A DNA stretch of 64,000 bases, taken from NCBI GenBank assembly GCA_964649085.1, contig CAZYPN010000014.1, positions 1 through 64,000 of the forward strand. Reading direction: 5' to 3'. This document shows, one piece after another, positions 1-6,613 of this stretch. The position numbers were made by a program, and so were the translations under genes. Within the stretch, counting starts at the first letter, position 1. Each line of letters starts with the position of its first letter. The notes under the pieces are model-generated. The model searched no databases. It saw only the letters and a program-made list of their open reading frames with translations, and was not told where the DNA came from. Source of the DNA: JADMJV01 sp964649085 (lineage in GTDB: Bacteria > Vulcanimicrobiota > Xenobia > Xenobiales > JADMJV01).

Positions 1-490
1 TGGCCCCCTCGGCCAGGCGCTCCCTCACCCGCACCACCTGGTCGGGGGCCAGGGCTCGCTTGCGTCCCCGATACACCCCGCGCTGCCGGGCCGAGGCGAT
101 GCCCTCGCGCTGGCGCTCCAGGATCAGCGACCGCTCGAACTCGGCCACCGCCCCCAACAGCGACAGCATCAAGCGCGACATGGGGTTGGCCTCGGCGCCG
201 GCCTCAAAGCACAGGTTCTCGCGCACAAAGCGCACCTCCACCCCCTTGCGGTTCAGCCCCTCCACCACGGCCAGCAGATCGGCCAGGTTGCGAGCCAGCC
301 GGTCCATCGAGTGGACGAACAGCACGTCGCCGCGCCGCAGATAGCGCTCGGCCTCTTCCCAGGCCGGTCGCTTCAGGTCCTTACCGCTGGCCCGATCCTC
401 GAAGAGCTCGTCCAACGCTAGCCCCTCCAGCTGCCGATCGCTGCGCTGCTCCCAGCTGCTCACCCGGCGGTATCCCACTCGCTGACCCAT
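1..490 (-). CDS. Serine recombinase (resolvase/invertase), C-terminus beyond window edge
   Basis: The reverse strand reads from an ATG at 490 off the left edge without a stop, giving 163 residues. It begins MGQRVGYRRVSSWEQ, with the catalytic-Ser motif YxRVS (Ser11) of the Tn3/Hin resolvase family. It continues with VHSMDRLARN, the conserved S-x-DRLxR segment, and with AEFERSLILERQREGI at the start of the E helix. The C-terminal helix-turn-helix that binds DNA would lie outside the window. Members cut and rejoin DNA through a Ser-DNA link and act on res or inversion sites. The DNA just upstream of the start holds a res-like arrangement (501-622), as expected for a resolvase regulated from its own site. 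Whether it resolves a transposon or inverts DNA cannot be told here. Confidence 0.9.
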   Translation of the reverse strand, partial: MGQRVGYRRVSSWEQRSDRQLEGLALDELFEDRASGKDLKRPAWEEAERYLRRGDVLFVHSMDRLARNLADLLAVVEGLNRKGVEVRFVRENLCFEAGAEANPMSRLMLSLLGAVAEFERSLILERQREGIASARQRGVYRGRKRALAPDQVVRVRERLAEGA

Positions 491-500
491 CGTGCCTCCC

Positions 501-622
501 GTGTCCAAATAGACTCTTGGACCCTGTTGGACACCTGTCAGAAAACCCATGCCACCCACCCCAGATGGACACAAAAACCGCCTCGGCCGGGTGTCCAGTT
601 GGGGTATACCCTACATGGACAC
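501..622. other. Putative res site of the adjacent serine recombinase
   Basis: Five copies of the heptamer GTGTCCA/TGGACAC lie at 501-507, 528-534, 566-572, 591-597 and 616-622. The outer pairs form two inverted-repeat boxes of 34 bp (501-534) and 32 bp (591-622). The 32-bp box is centred exactly on the palindrome GGGTATACCC (602-611), whose central AT dinucleotide suits a 2-nt staggered cut. The middle heptamer may be half of a poorer subsite. Size, number of boxes and position beside the recombinase start resemble Tn3-family res. This is inferred from architecture only. The site probably also holds the recombinase promoter. Confidence 0.55.
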
Positions 623-679
623 ACCCAAGAAGTCGGCGGCCCTGCCACCAAGGCCAAGAAAGCTTTCGCATCGGTTTGA

Positions 680-791
680 GGTTGTGGCGTTCAAATCGCC
701 ACAATGAGGCACCAAAACGCCACATTCGAGGCTGTCGGGGCGGGTTGTGGCGTTCAAATCGCCACAATGAGGCTCCAAAACGCCACATTCG
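680..791. repeat. Two 49-bp direct repeats with TGTGGCG sub-repeats
   Basis: Copies at 680-728 and 743-791 differ at one base (A712 versus T775) and are separated by 14 bp. Each contains the inverted repeat TTGTGGCG/CGCCACAA around a 7-nt loop (682-704 and 745-767). Each also holds a further CGCCACA, so on the reverse strand TGTGGCG(A/T)TTTG recurs at a 21-bp step. Stepped TGT-initiated boxes are typical of transposase-binding ends of Mu/Tn7/Tn5053-like elements. No gene was found between 491 and 977. Confidence 0.6.
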
Positions 792-977
792 GCCGGGTGA
801 CCAGGACAACTCCCACCGGGCCCGCGCCGCGTAGGGCAGGGCCCCAACGCCCTCGACCGACTGCTCGCCTCCATGGTCGTTGCCCCCAAGGCCGCTAACT
901 CCCAGGTTGACCGGCTGGGTCGACTCACTTCGAGCAGCGACTTGCTGGACCGCGGGGCATTCGCCGACGCTCTGCCG

Positions 978-1151
978 TCAGGTGAACATCCTGACCGGGA
1001 CAGCTGCTTCTCGCGATAGCCACGACACGCGCCTTGCCTTTTGCCCGGGGGTCGCTAACTCGCTGATGAAAGGGGCGATGAGTTGGTAGCGCCAGGCCGC
1101 CTCCAGAGGCAACTGCTCCTGCCTCAACTCTCGAAACCAGCGTAGGGCCGA
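978..1151 (-). pseudogene. Fragment of a DDE transposase N-terminus (probable)
   Basis: The reverse strand encodes about 57 residues including LRWFRELRQEQLPLEAAWRY and QLIAPFI, then REAAVPVRM, before a TGA at about 978. The 'lR..LIAP.l' segment followed by 'REiA..p..mPDGR' resembles the start of Mu/IS481-type DDE transposases. One base out of frame after the stop the DNA reads PDGRAS, suggesting a frameshift in a decayed gene. No catalytic DDE region follows. The open frame continues upstream to 1292 without recognisable sequence. DNA from 1152 to 1384 shows nothing identifiable. Confidence 0.35.
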
Positions 1152-1384
1152 TCGAGGGTCTGGACCCGTGACCTCAAGGGGCAGCCCCGGCTTACCCTGG
1201 GCGGCAACTGCCTTGACCACTGTACCAGAACCGCTCGTCCACCTGACGCCGCAGCAGGCGTGGGGTCGACTCCAAGCCGAACTGAAAGGCATTCCGATGG
1301 AAAGAATTCAGAGGGTGGTGTCGCGACATTTGCTCGGAAGTTAAGTGCTGAGCCAGGAATTCTTGGACCTGCTCAAGCTTTTGC

Positions 1385-1558
1385 ACGACACACAACAGAG
1401 ACATCGGGGTAATAAAATCGAGTGTGGCCGGGCAGACGGATTCTTATTTTTGTCTCGGAGTTTAAAGCTCGGCACGGCTGCCCACTCAGACGACCCCACA
1501 CTGCGGCGAGGAATGGTTCTGGCTCCACGCATGGCGTAAACCACGCCGCCGAGATACT
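1385..1558 (-). pseudogene. Broken partial copy of the Uma2 gene at 2434-3003
   Basis: This stretch is nearly identical to 2728-2924 but lacks about 22 bp and carries small indels, so the frame is interrupted. The residual peptide includes QPCRALNSETKIRIRLPG and HTRFYYPDVSVVC, matching the neighbouring intact gene (LNSDTKIRIRLPG, FYYPDVSVVCR). In another frame it reads EQQYLGGVVYAMRGAR, equivalent to HEYLGGVVYATSGAR. Both ends of the homology are abrupt. It is therefore a truncated duplicate or recombination remnant, not a functional gene. Confidence 0.8.
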
Positions 1559-1627
1559 GCTGTTCCACCCGGAGTAGTGTTCACCCACTTCGTGGGGCAG
1601 CCCAGGCGAAGCCCACTGCCAGTTTCT

Positions 1628-2275
1628 CTATTCGCGGGGTTGGCCCAGATGGAAACTTGCCTGTCGCCTTTGGCCCATCAGGACCATGCAGGTCAACATG
1701 ACCAGCGTGATGGGCAGGCCACCTGGGGACAGTTCTGGAGCGGGAGTGGGGTCATCGATTTGAAAACTCGGACCGATCATTGCGTTCTGGTTGCCGAAGG
1801 TGGGTTGGGAGAAAACGGTGGAGGAGCCGTTGTCTACAGTCCCCAGAAAGTTCACGCCGCTTACCGTCGACACGACTCCGCGGAAGGAGGCGTTGACAGT
1901 ACCCGAGCCAATGGGTTGGGTGCCAATAGTGTAGGTGCCCGCGGCAAAAGAAGTCGAGCCGGTGAGCGCCGAGGTGAAACGGAATCCGTCGATCAGCGGA
2001 TCACTGCTGCCGGCAGCCACGACTCCCTGCAGAACCATGGTGCCCCCGCTGTCCCAAATGGCAACGTTCTGGGCCTGGGCCATGCCGTCGCCGGCATCAT
2101 CGAACACACCGAGACTCGTGATGGTTACGTTCTGACTGAGAGAAAAGAGGTAACCCCAGGTAAAGGTGTTGGACGAAAGTATTCCGCCCGAGACGGTCAA
2201 TGCTGTAACCGGCACGGCAAAGGTGGCACCGCTGAGCAGCAGCACCACTAGACCTTGCAATAGAAAACTTTTCAT
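1628..2275 (-). CDS. Secreted protein with PEP-CTERM-like C-terminus
   Basis: The ATG at 2275 gives 215 residues and follows a GGGAGGAAG Shine-Dalgarno about 13 nt upstream. The first 25 residues (MKSFLLQGLVVLLLSGATFA) form a signal peptide. The body is Ser/Thr/Gly-rich and predicted mostly beta (TSLGVFDDAGDGMAQAQNV, then GGTMVLQGVVA), resembling DUF4082/PEP-CTERM surface proteins. Near the C-terminus PAPELSPGG is followed by a hydrophobic stretch (LPITLVMLTCMVLMG) and QRRQ. That is the arrangement of an exosortase sorting signal, though the consensus VPEP is degenerate. It ends with ASFHLGQPRE, longer than usual after the basic cluster. No exosortase is present in the window. Role unknown, presumably surface or extracellular matrix. 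Confidence 0.6.
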   Translation of the reverse strand: MKSFLLQGLVVLLLSGATFAVPVTALTVSGGILSSNTFTWGYLFSLSQNVTITSLGVFDDAGDGMAQAQNVAIWDSGGTMVLQGVVAAGSSDPLIDGFRFTSALTGSTSFAAGTYTIGTQPIGSGTVNASFRGVVSTVSGVNFLGTVDNGSSTVFSQPTFGNQNAMIGPSFQIDDPTPAPELSPGGLPITLVMLTCMVLMGQRRQASFHLGQPRE

Positions 2276-2433
2276 CAGCGGAGAACTTCCTCCCGGTTTT
2301 GGCGGCAGCTTCGCAGAGCTTTGGGAACTCCCTCTTTCTGACCGAGATACCTGGCCACTGGGCACTCATGAGATCTTGCCGACGCGAAAGCTGCGGGTTC
2401 TTGCCGAACTGGCCAGCCCGGCCAGCCTCGATC

Positions 2434-3003
2434 TCAGGGAAAATCGACGCCTTCGTAAACCTCACTCAGCGGAAGTTCCACCCCAATTTCGGCAAGAGAC
2501 AGGGTGTTTTCGAGTCCCTCCCAAACCTCACGCACAAAGCCTTGATCGCTCCTCCGAAAGCCTACCACCGCAGGTGAGTCCGGCTCAACTAACAGGTAGA
2601 TGGCCAGTGAGGGAATAGAGAGATAGGCGTCTTTCTTTTCGCCGAAGTCAATTCTCCGGGTCGAATCCGAAAGAACTTCCACAATCACGGTGGGCTCATC
2701 TTGAAAGACCTGGTCAGGCGGGTTGGGACGACACACAACAGAGACATCGGGGTAATAAAATCGAGTGTGGCCGGGCAGACGGATTCTTATTTTTGTGTCC
2801 GAGTTTAGAGCTCGGCACGGTTGCCCACGCAGACGACTCCATAGTGCGGCGAGGATGTTTGAAGCCACGAGTGTGTGAATATTTCGGGCTCCGCTCGTGG
2901 CGTAAACCACGCCGCCGAGATACTCATGTTTGATCGGGGAATCCAACTCGGCATCGAGATACTCTTGCACGGAGACCAGATGAAGTTGATTGGCGACGCT
3001 CAT
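2434..3003 (-). CDS. Uma2 family putative restriction-endonuclease-fold protein
   Basis: The 189-residue product starts at MSVANQLHLVSVQEYL (ATG 3003). An upstream ATG at 3069 would add 22 residues that do not match the family. It has the Uma2 hallmarks: HEYLGGVVYATSG near the N-terminus, FYYPDVSVVCR with the metal-binding Asp, and IVEVLSDSTRRIDFGEKKDAY with the E-x-V...K part of the PD-(D/E)XK core. Uma2 proteins are expanded in cyanobacteria and other large genomes, and their function is unproven. A broken copy lies at 1385-1558. Confidence 0.85.
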   Translation of the reverse strand: MSVANQLHLVSVQEYLDAELDSPIKHEYLGGVVYATSGARNIHTLVASNILAALWSRLRGQPCRALNSDTKIRIRLPGHTRFYYPDVSVVCRPNPPDQVFQDEPTVIVEVLSDSTRRIDFGEKKDAYLSIPSLAIYLLVEPDSPAVVGFRRSDQGFVREVWEGLENTLSLAEIGVELPLSEVYEGVDFP

Positions 3004-3117
3004 TTTTCCATCGTATTCGTCAACCGAACCCGACACAAGTTCTCCGGAAATCGTTAAACCCGCGTGCACGGCTCTCGTGAGGCACTCTGCCGGGTGATGA
3101 GCGCAGGCGCTGGCCGC

Positions 3118-3861
3118 CTACTCCTGCAGAAGCCACTTGCTGATCGCACTGCCGACTTCGATGGGGTCGACCTTCACGGAGTTGGCTTCTTCACGAGCTT
3201 CCTTGACGGCCTTGCGCAGCGCGTCGACGCGCTGCAGCAGCAGACGTCGACGAGGATCGGGCAGCGCGCCCGACATGTGCAGCTGCGACCAGTAGCCCAC
3301 CAGCACGTCGTCGTGCACGATTTCGGCCTGGGCAGGGTGGTGCTCCGTGGCTTCGACCTTCATCAGCACGCGCGGCACCTTCTTGTGGCGGGCCGTGCGC
3401 ACCGGTTCGGTGATGTTCAGGCCGGTGGCCTGGTCAGAGCGCCAGGCCTTGCTGGGGTCGAGCACGGGCAGTTTGTCCACAAACGTGCGGAAGTCTTCCA
3501 ACTGTTTTTCCAACCAGATGAGATAGGTCACCGGCGCGTCCTTGACCAGAATCTGGCCTTCCACCACCAGGTCGGCCTTGGCGCGGGTGTTGCCCCAGTC
3601 CTTGGTGGCCACCACGTCCAGCAGTTCGCCCCACATGCGAGACCATTGGGCCAGGTTCTCCTGAGCCCGATACTGCACCAGCTTTTGCTCCGAGGGCAGA
3701 TCCTCGCCGTCTTCCGAGCGCCGTTCGTAGGTCCGCGACATGCCGTTGAACAGATCGGGCTTCTGATTGAGCTTGTGAAGTTCGGCGCCCTCGGAATTGA
3801 CCCGGGACTTGACCTGCTTTTCCACCGCGATGACCTGGGAGAGTCGTGATTGCTTTGCCAT
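3118..3861 (-). CDS. DUF7873 family protein
   Basis: The 247-residue soluble protein has no signal peptide or membrane segment. It starts MAKQSRLSQVIAVEKQVKSR and contains NGMSRTYERRSEDGE, VVATKDWGNTRAKADLVVEG, DAPVTYLIWLEKQLEDF, RTARHKKVPRVLMKVEATE and HPAQAEIVHDDVLVGYW. From memory these match a conserved uncharacterised family (DUF7873) common in actinobacteria, whose members also begin MAKQ.RL.QI.AVEK.VK. The C-terminus is helical (RVDALRKAVKEAREEANS). It lies 14 nt from the start of the SGNH hydrolase's 3' end on the same strand, so the two may be cotranscribed. Function unknown. Confidence 0.75.
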   Translation of the reverse strand: MAKQSRLSQVIAVEKQVKSRVNSEGAELHKLNQKPDLFNGMSRTYERRSEDGEDLPSEQKLVQYRAQENLAQWSRMWGELLDVVATKDWGNTRAKADLVVEGQILVKDAPVTYLIWLEKQLEDFRTFVDKLPVLDPSKAWRSDQATGLNITEPVRTARHKKVPRVLMKVEATEHHPAQAEIVHDDVLVGYWSQLHMSGALPDPRRRLLLQRVDALRKAVKEAREEANSVKVDPIEVGSAISKWLLQE

Positions 3862-3875
3862 AGCCTGGCGGTTCG

Positions 3876-4832
3876 CTACTTTCCCCTGGGGATCCCCCCG
3901 GGGTCCAGCAGGCCTTCCTGCTTGAGCTTCTTGGCGAAAGCGCGGGCCGTCTCCAGGTTGGGATGCCAGGCATCTCCCGGGGTTTCACCGTGTTCGCCAC
4001 CGGCCGTGGCCCGTTGCTCCATCAGCGGGGCCAGGTCGAAATGGCGCAGTTGCAATTCCTTCAGCAGCGCCAGCCCCTGTTGGTGATTCCAGCGCTCGGA
4101 GCTATCCCAACGCCGGTAAGGTTTGATATAGGGCAGCATCAGCACCGAGAACTGCACCCCGCTGGCCTCCAGGGCGCTGTGCAGGCGTTGGAGCTGAGCT
4201 CGGACATCCTCGACGCGCTGGCCCTGGCCTCGCTTCCAGCTCAGTCCCAGCAGCAGCCGATAGAGGTGGCTGTGCGAGAACAGCCAGGCGTTCATCGCCT
4301 TGCGTTCCCGATGGGGTATCAGCAGCTGCATATTGCCCTGGGAATCATTGTAGACCAGGGGAGTGGGCAGAAAATCGTTGGGATGAAAGGTCAGGATCAC
4401 GTGGTCGGGTTGAATTCGGTGGTTGTGGCGCAGATACAACTCTACTTCCTGAGCCGTATTGAAGCCCTCCACCCCGGCATTCCAGTATTCCAGGCTCTCG
4501 CCGTAGAGTTCCCGCAGGGCTTTGACGATCTGTCCCCGGTGCGTCACCGAGTCGCCGATAAACAGTACGCGCAACTTTCCCGGCGTCTTCTCACGCGGAT
4601 ACGAGTTGCGCAGGCAGCCGTCGGCGTCGTACTCCGCAGAGTTGAGCCGGGGCAGATAGCCCACCTCGGGGTCGGCGGCAAAGCTGGAAAGGGTGCCGGC
4701 CGCGAAATTCATCGTTTCACCCCCCAGGGTGAACTTCGAGGGAAGCGACATCCGCAGGGCCACTTCGGCAAATATCGTCCCCCCCAGCAGCCCCAGAGCC
4801 AGCATGGCGAGACGCAGCAGGTTGCGTCGCAT
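3876..4832 (-). CDS. SGNH/GDSL hydrolase family protein, membrane-anchored
   Basis: The 318-residue product has an N-terminal hydrophobic segment (about residues 8-24, LAMLALGLLGGTIFAEVAL), so it is exported or anchored. RVLFIGDSVTHRG (Gly93-Asp94-Ser95) holds the nucleophile Ser of block I. The later N of LTFHPNDFL resembles block III, and DAWHPN (Asp287-His290) supplies the D-x-x-H of block V. The family includes lipases, esterases and O-acyl hydrolases or transferases acting on polysaccharides. The substrate is not evident. It is divergent from the UGA-containing thioredoxin gene with a 121-nt gap. Confidence 0.85.
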   Translation of the reverse strand: MRRNLLRLAMLALGLLGGTIFAEVALRMSLPSKFTLGGETMNFAAGTLSSFAADPEVGYLPRLNSAEYDADGCLRNSYPREKTPGKLRVLFIGDSVTHRGQIVKALRELYGESLEYWNAGVEGFNTAQEVELYLRHNHRIQPDHVILTFHPNDFLPTPLVYNDSQGNMQLLIPHRERKAMNAWLFSHSHLYRLLLGLSWKRGQGQRVEDVRAQLQRLHSALEASGVQFSVLMLPYIKPYRRWDSSERWNHQQGLALLKELQLRHFDLAPLMEQRATAGGEHGETPGDAWHPNLETARAFAKKLKQEGLLDPGGIPRGK

Positions 4833-4953
4833 CGTGTCTGCCTCTTCCTCCCGGTCGACAGAGCCTCCTCTGGAAGGCTCTTGGCCTTTCCTGGATTTCG
4901 TGATAGCCTGCAGCCTGCCGGTTTTCCGGACAATGCATCAGGAAAGGAGTCCC

Positions 4954-5313
4954 ATGAAAAAACTGTTACTCGTCGCAGCCCTGGCCTCGGCCGGCTGGGC
5001 AGAAACCGTAGAGTTGCCCAAGGGCGGCTCGATTCCCAAGGGACTGGTTAAGGGCAAGACCAATCTGGTCGAATTTTACGCCGATTGGTGAGGGCCCTGT
5101 AAGAAAATGGCCCCCAGTTTGGAGGCCTACGCCAATAACGCTGCCAACAAAACGGCGCTGATCAAGATCAACGTGGATCAGCACCCCGAACTCTCCGAAC
5201 AGTTTGGAGTCCGCAGCATCCCCGCGTTCTTCCTCTACGATGCCCAGGGCAAACAAACCCTGTCGGGCAGCGAAGCCCGCCAGTGGGTGAGCAAGAACGT
5301 CCCCATGAAGTAA
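4954..5313 (+). CDS. Thioredoxin-like selenoprotein candidate (in-frame UGA, WUGPC active site)
   Basis: The ATG at 4954, preceded by AGGAAAGGAG, starts a signal-peptide-like MKKLLLVAALASAGWAET, so the protein is likely periplasmic. It runs to LVEFYADW and then meets TGA at 5089-5091. In the same frame it continues GPCKKMAPSLEAYANN to SIPAFFLYDAQGKQT (cis-Pro loop) and a TAA at 5311. Reading UGA as selenocysteine gives 119 residues with W45-U46-G-P-C49, i.e. the WCGPC thioredoxin motif with Sec at the attacking Cys. Both flanks are intact thioredoxin fold and a hairpin meeting bacterial SECIS rules lies downstream (5109-5127). Sec-containing UGPC thioredoxins are known in Sec-decoding bacteria. 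The alternative is a single-base nonsense mutation or sequencing error (TGT/TGC to TGA). No sel genes occur in the window. Confidence 0.8.
5109..5127 (+). promoter_or_regulatory. Candidate bacterial SECIS hairpin
   Basis: GGCCCCC (5109-5115) pairs with GGAGGCC (5121-5127), six pairs with one C-A mismatch, around the loop AGTTT (5116-5120). The loop begins 24 nt after the UGA and has G as its second base. Bacterial SECIS elements are described as having a stem of at least 4 bp, a 16-37 nt UGA-to-loop distance and a G in the first two loop bases, all met here. A competing stem GGGCC/GGCCC (5092-5096 with 5109-5113) shares bases. Structure drawn by eye. Confidence 0.5.
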
Positions 5314-5326
5314 GCGATCCTGCCGC

Positions 5327-5350
5327 CACGCGCCAGGATCCTGGCGCGTG
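5327..5350. terminator. 24-bp perfect palindrome, possible terminator
   Basis: Arms CACGCGCCAG (5327-5336) and CTGGCGCGTG (5341-5350) are perfectly complementary around GATC. The hairpin lies 14 nt after the thioredoxin stop. It has no T-tract and runs directly into the GGAGGA ribosome-binding site of the next gene. It could act as a weak terminator, an mRNA stabiliser or a protein-binding palindrome. Confidence 0.45.
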
Positions 5351-5368
5351 CGGAGGAACAGCCTCCGG

Positions 5369-6613
5369 GTGAGCGATCCGGTACCCCCTCGTCAGCGGTC
5401 CATCTATCTGGCCGGATCGCGAGGCCAGCTGCCCAAAGTTCCCACCCAGGCCCAGGCGCTGGAAGCCGCCGCGGCCCGCAGCATGTCAGCCGCCGCCTAC
5501 GCCTACGTGGCCGGTTCGGCCGGGCTGGAAAGCACCTGTCAGGCCAACCTCCGTGCCTTTGACCGCTACCTTTTGCGGCCCCGCATGCTGCGCGACGTAC
5601 GCCAGCGCCAGCTGCAGAGAACCTTCCTGGGCCACACCTACGCCACGCCCCTGCTGACCTGTCCCATCGGCGTGTTGGAGCTGGCCCATCCCCAGGCCGA
5701 TCGGGCCGTGGCCCGGGCCTGCGCCGCCCTGGGGGTGCCCATGGTGTTTTCCAATCAGGCCTCGGTCTCCATGGAAGAGTGCTCGGCCCTGATGGGCGAC
5801 AGCCCGCGCTGGTTCCAACTCTACTGGAGCAAGTCCGACGAACTGGTGGCCTCGCTGCTGGCGCGAGCCGAGCGCTGCGGTTGCTCGGCTCTGGTGGTCA
5901 CCCTCGACACGCCGCTCTTGGGCTATCGTCCTCGCGATCTGGATCTGGGTCACCTGCCCTTCCTGCGCGGGGCGGGCCTGGCCCAGTACCTCAGCGACCC
6001 GGTCTTTCAGGCTTATCTCGATGAGCCCCAACCCCAGGCAGAAAAGCCCCGGCTGTCGCTGCATTCGCTCAAGCTGCTCTACGATTTGTGTCGCAACTAT
6101 CCGGGACCGTTTCTGCACAACTTGCGCTCGGGTCGGCCGATTCGGGCGGTGCGCCAGTTTATCGACATCTACGCGCGAGCCGACCTGACCTGGGAGCGGC
6201 TGGCCTGGCTGCGGGGAAAAACCCGCCTGCCCCTGATCCTCAAGGGTGTGCTCACGCCCGAAGACGCCGCTCTGGCTCGCCAGGCCGGGGTCGACGCGGT
6301 GTGGGTTTCCAACCACGGGGGGCGCCAGGTCGACGGGGCGGGCTCCAGCCTGCAGGCGCTGGTCGACATCGCCGAAGCCGAACCAGAGATGCCCCTGATT
6401 TTCGACAGCGGGGTGCGCTGTGGCGCCGACGCTCTCAAGGCCCTGCGGCTGGGAGCCACGCTGGTGGGCGTCGGGCGCCCCTACGTCTACGGGCTGGCGC
6501 TGGCTGGCGAAGCCGGCGTTCGCGAGGTGCTGGAGAACCTTCTGTGCGAGCTGGATTTGCAGATGGCCCTGTGCGGCGCCACCCGTCCCGAAGACGTCGA
6601 GCTGCAGCGTTGA
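5369..6613 (+). CDS. FMN-dependent alpha-hydroxy-acid oxidase/dehydrogenase, lactate monooxygenase-like
   Basis: The GTG at 5369 lies 12 nt after GGAGG (5352-5356). A GTG at 5348 would overlap that site, so 414 residues are called. The TIM-barrel FMN enzyme oxidises a 2-hydroxy acid such as lactate or glycolate. Evidence includes ARSMSAAAYAYVAGSAG, FDRYLLRPRMLRDV, PLLTCPIGVLELAHP, WFQLYWSKSDELVASLL, TRLPLILKGVLTPEDA and the active-site His/Arg segment VSNHGGRQVDGAGSSL. FMN-phosphate binding is seen in FDSGVRCGADALKAL and VGVGRPYVYGLAL. A longer central segment (RPRDLDLGHLPFLRGAGLAQY) recalls lactate 2-monooxygenase over glycolate oxidase. Its stop overlaps the kinase start (TTGA). Confidence 0.85.
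   Translation: MSDPVPPRQRSIYLAGSRGQLPKVPTQAQALEAAAARSMSAAAYAYVAGSAGLESTCQANLRAFDRYLLRPRMLRDVRQRQLQRTFLGHTYATPLLTCPIGVLELAHPQADRAVARACAALGVPMVFSNQASVSMEECSALMGDSPRWFQLYWSKSDELVASLLARAERCGCSALVVTLDTPLLGYRPRDLDLGHLPFLRGAGLAQYLSDPVFQAYLDEPQPQAEKPRLSLHSLKLLYDLCRNYPGPFLHNLRSGRPIRAVRQFIDIYARADLTWERLAWLRGKTRLPLILKGVLTPEDAALARQAGVDAVWVSNHGGRQVDGAGSSLQALVDIAEAEPEMPLIFDSGVRCGADALKALRLGATLVGVGRPYVYGLALAGEAGVREVLENLLCELDLQMALCGATRPEDVELQR

Noticed and set aside
682..704. tRNA T-arm-like stem-loop with a TTCAAAT loop
   Set aside because: The stem and 7-nt loop resemble a T-arm, but no acceptor, D or anticodon arms occur upstream. It is better explained as part of the 49-bp repeats.
680..791. CRISPR array
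   Set aside because: There are only two copies with a 14-bp gap, no further spacers and no cas genes nearby.
381..928. Opposite-strand reading frames rich in WRFGASLWRF and similar
   Set aside because: They are translations of the duplicated repeat and res-like DNA, with no ribosome sites or family motifs.
6088..6609. Upstream extension of the kinase frame into the oxidase gene
   Set aside because: It runs out of frame through the oxidase coding sequence. The kinase domain begins just after the TTG at 6610.
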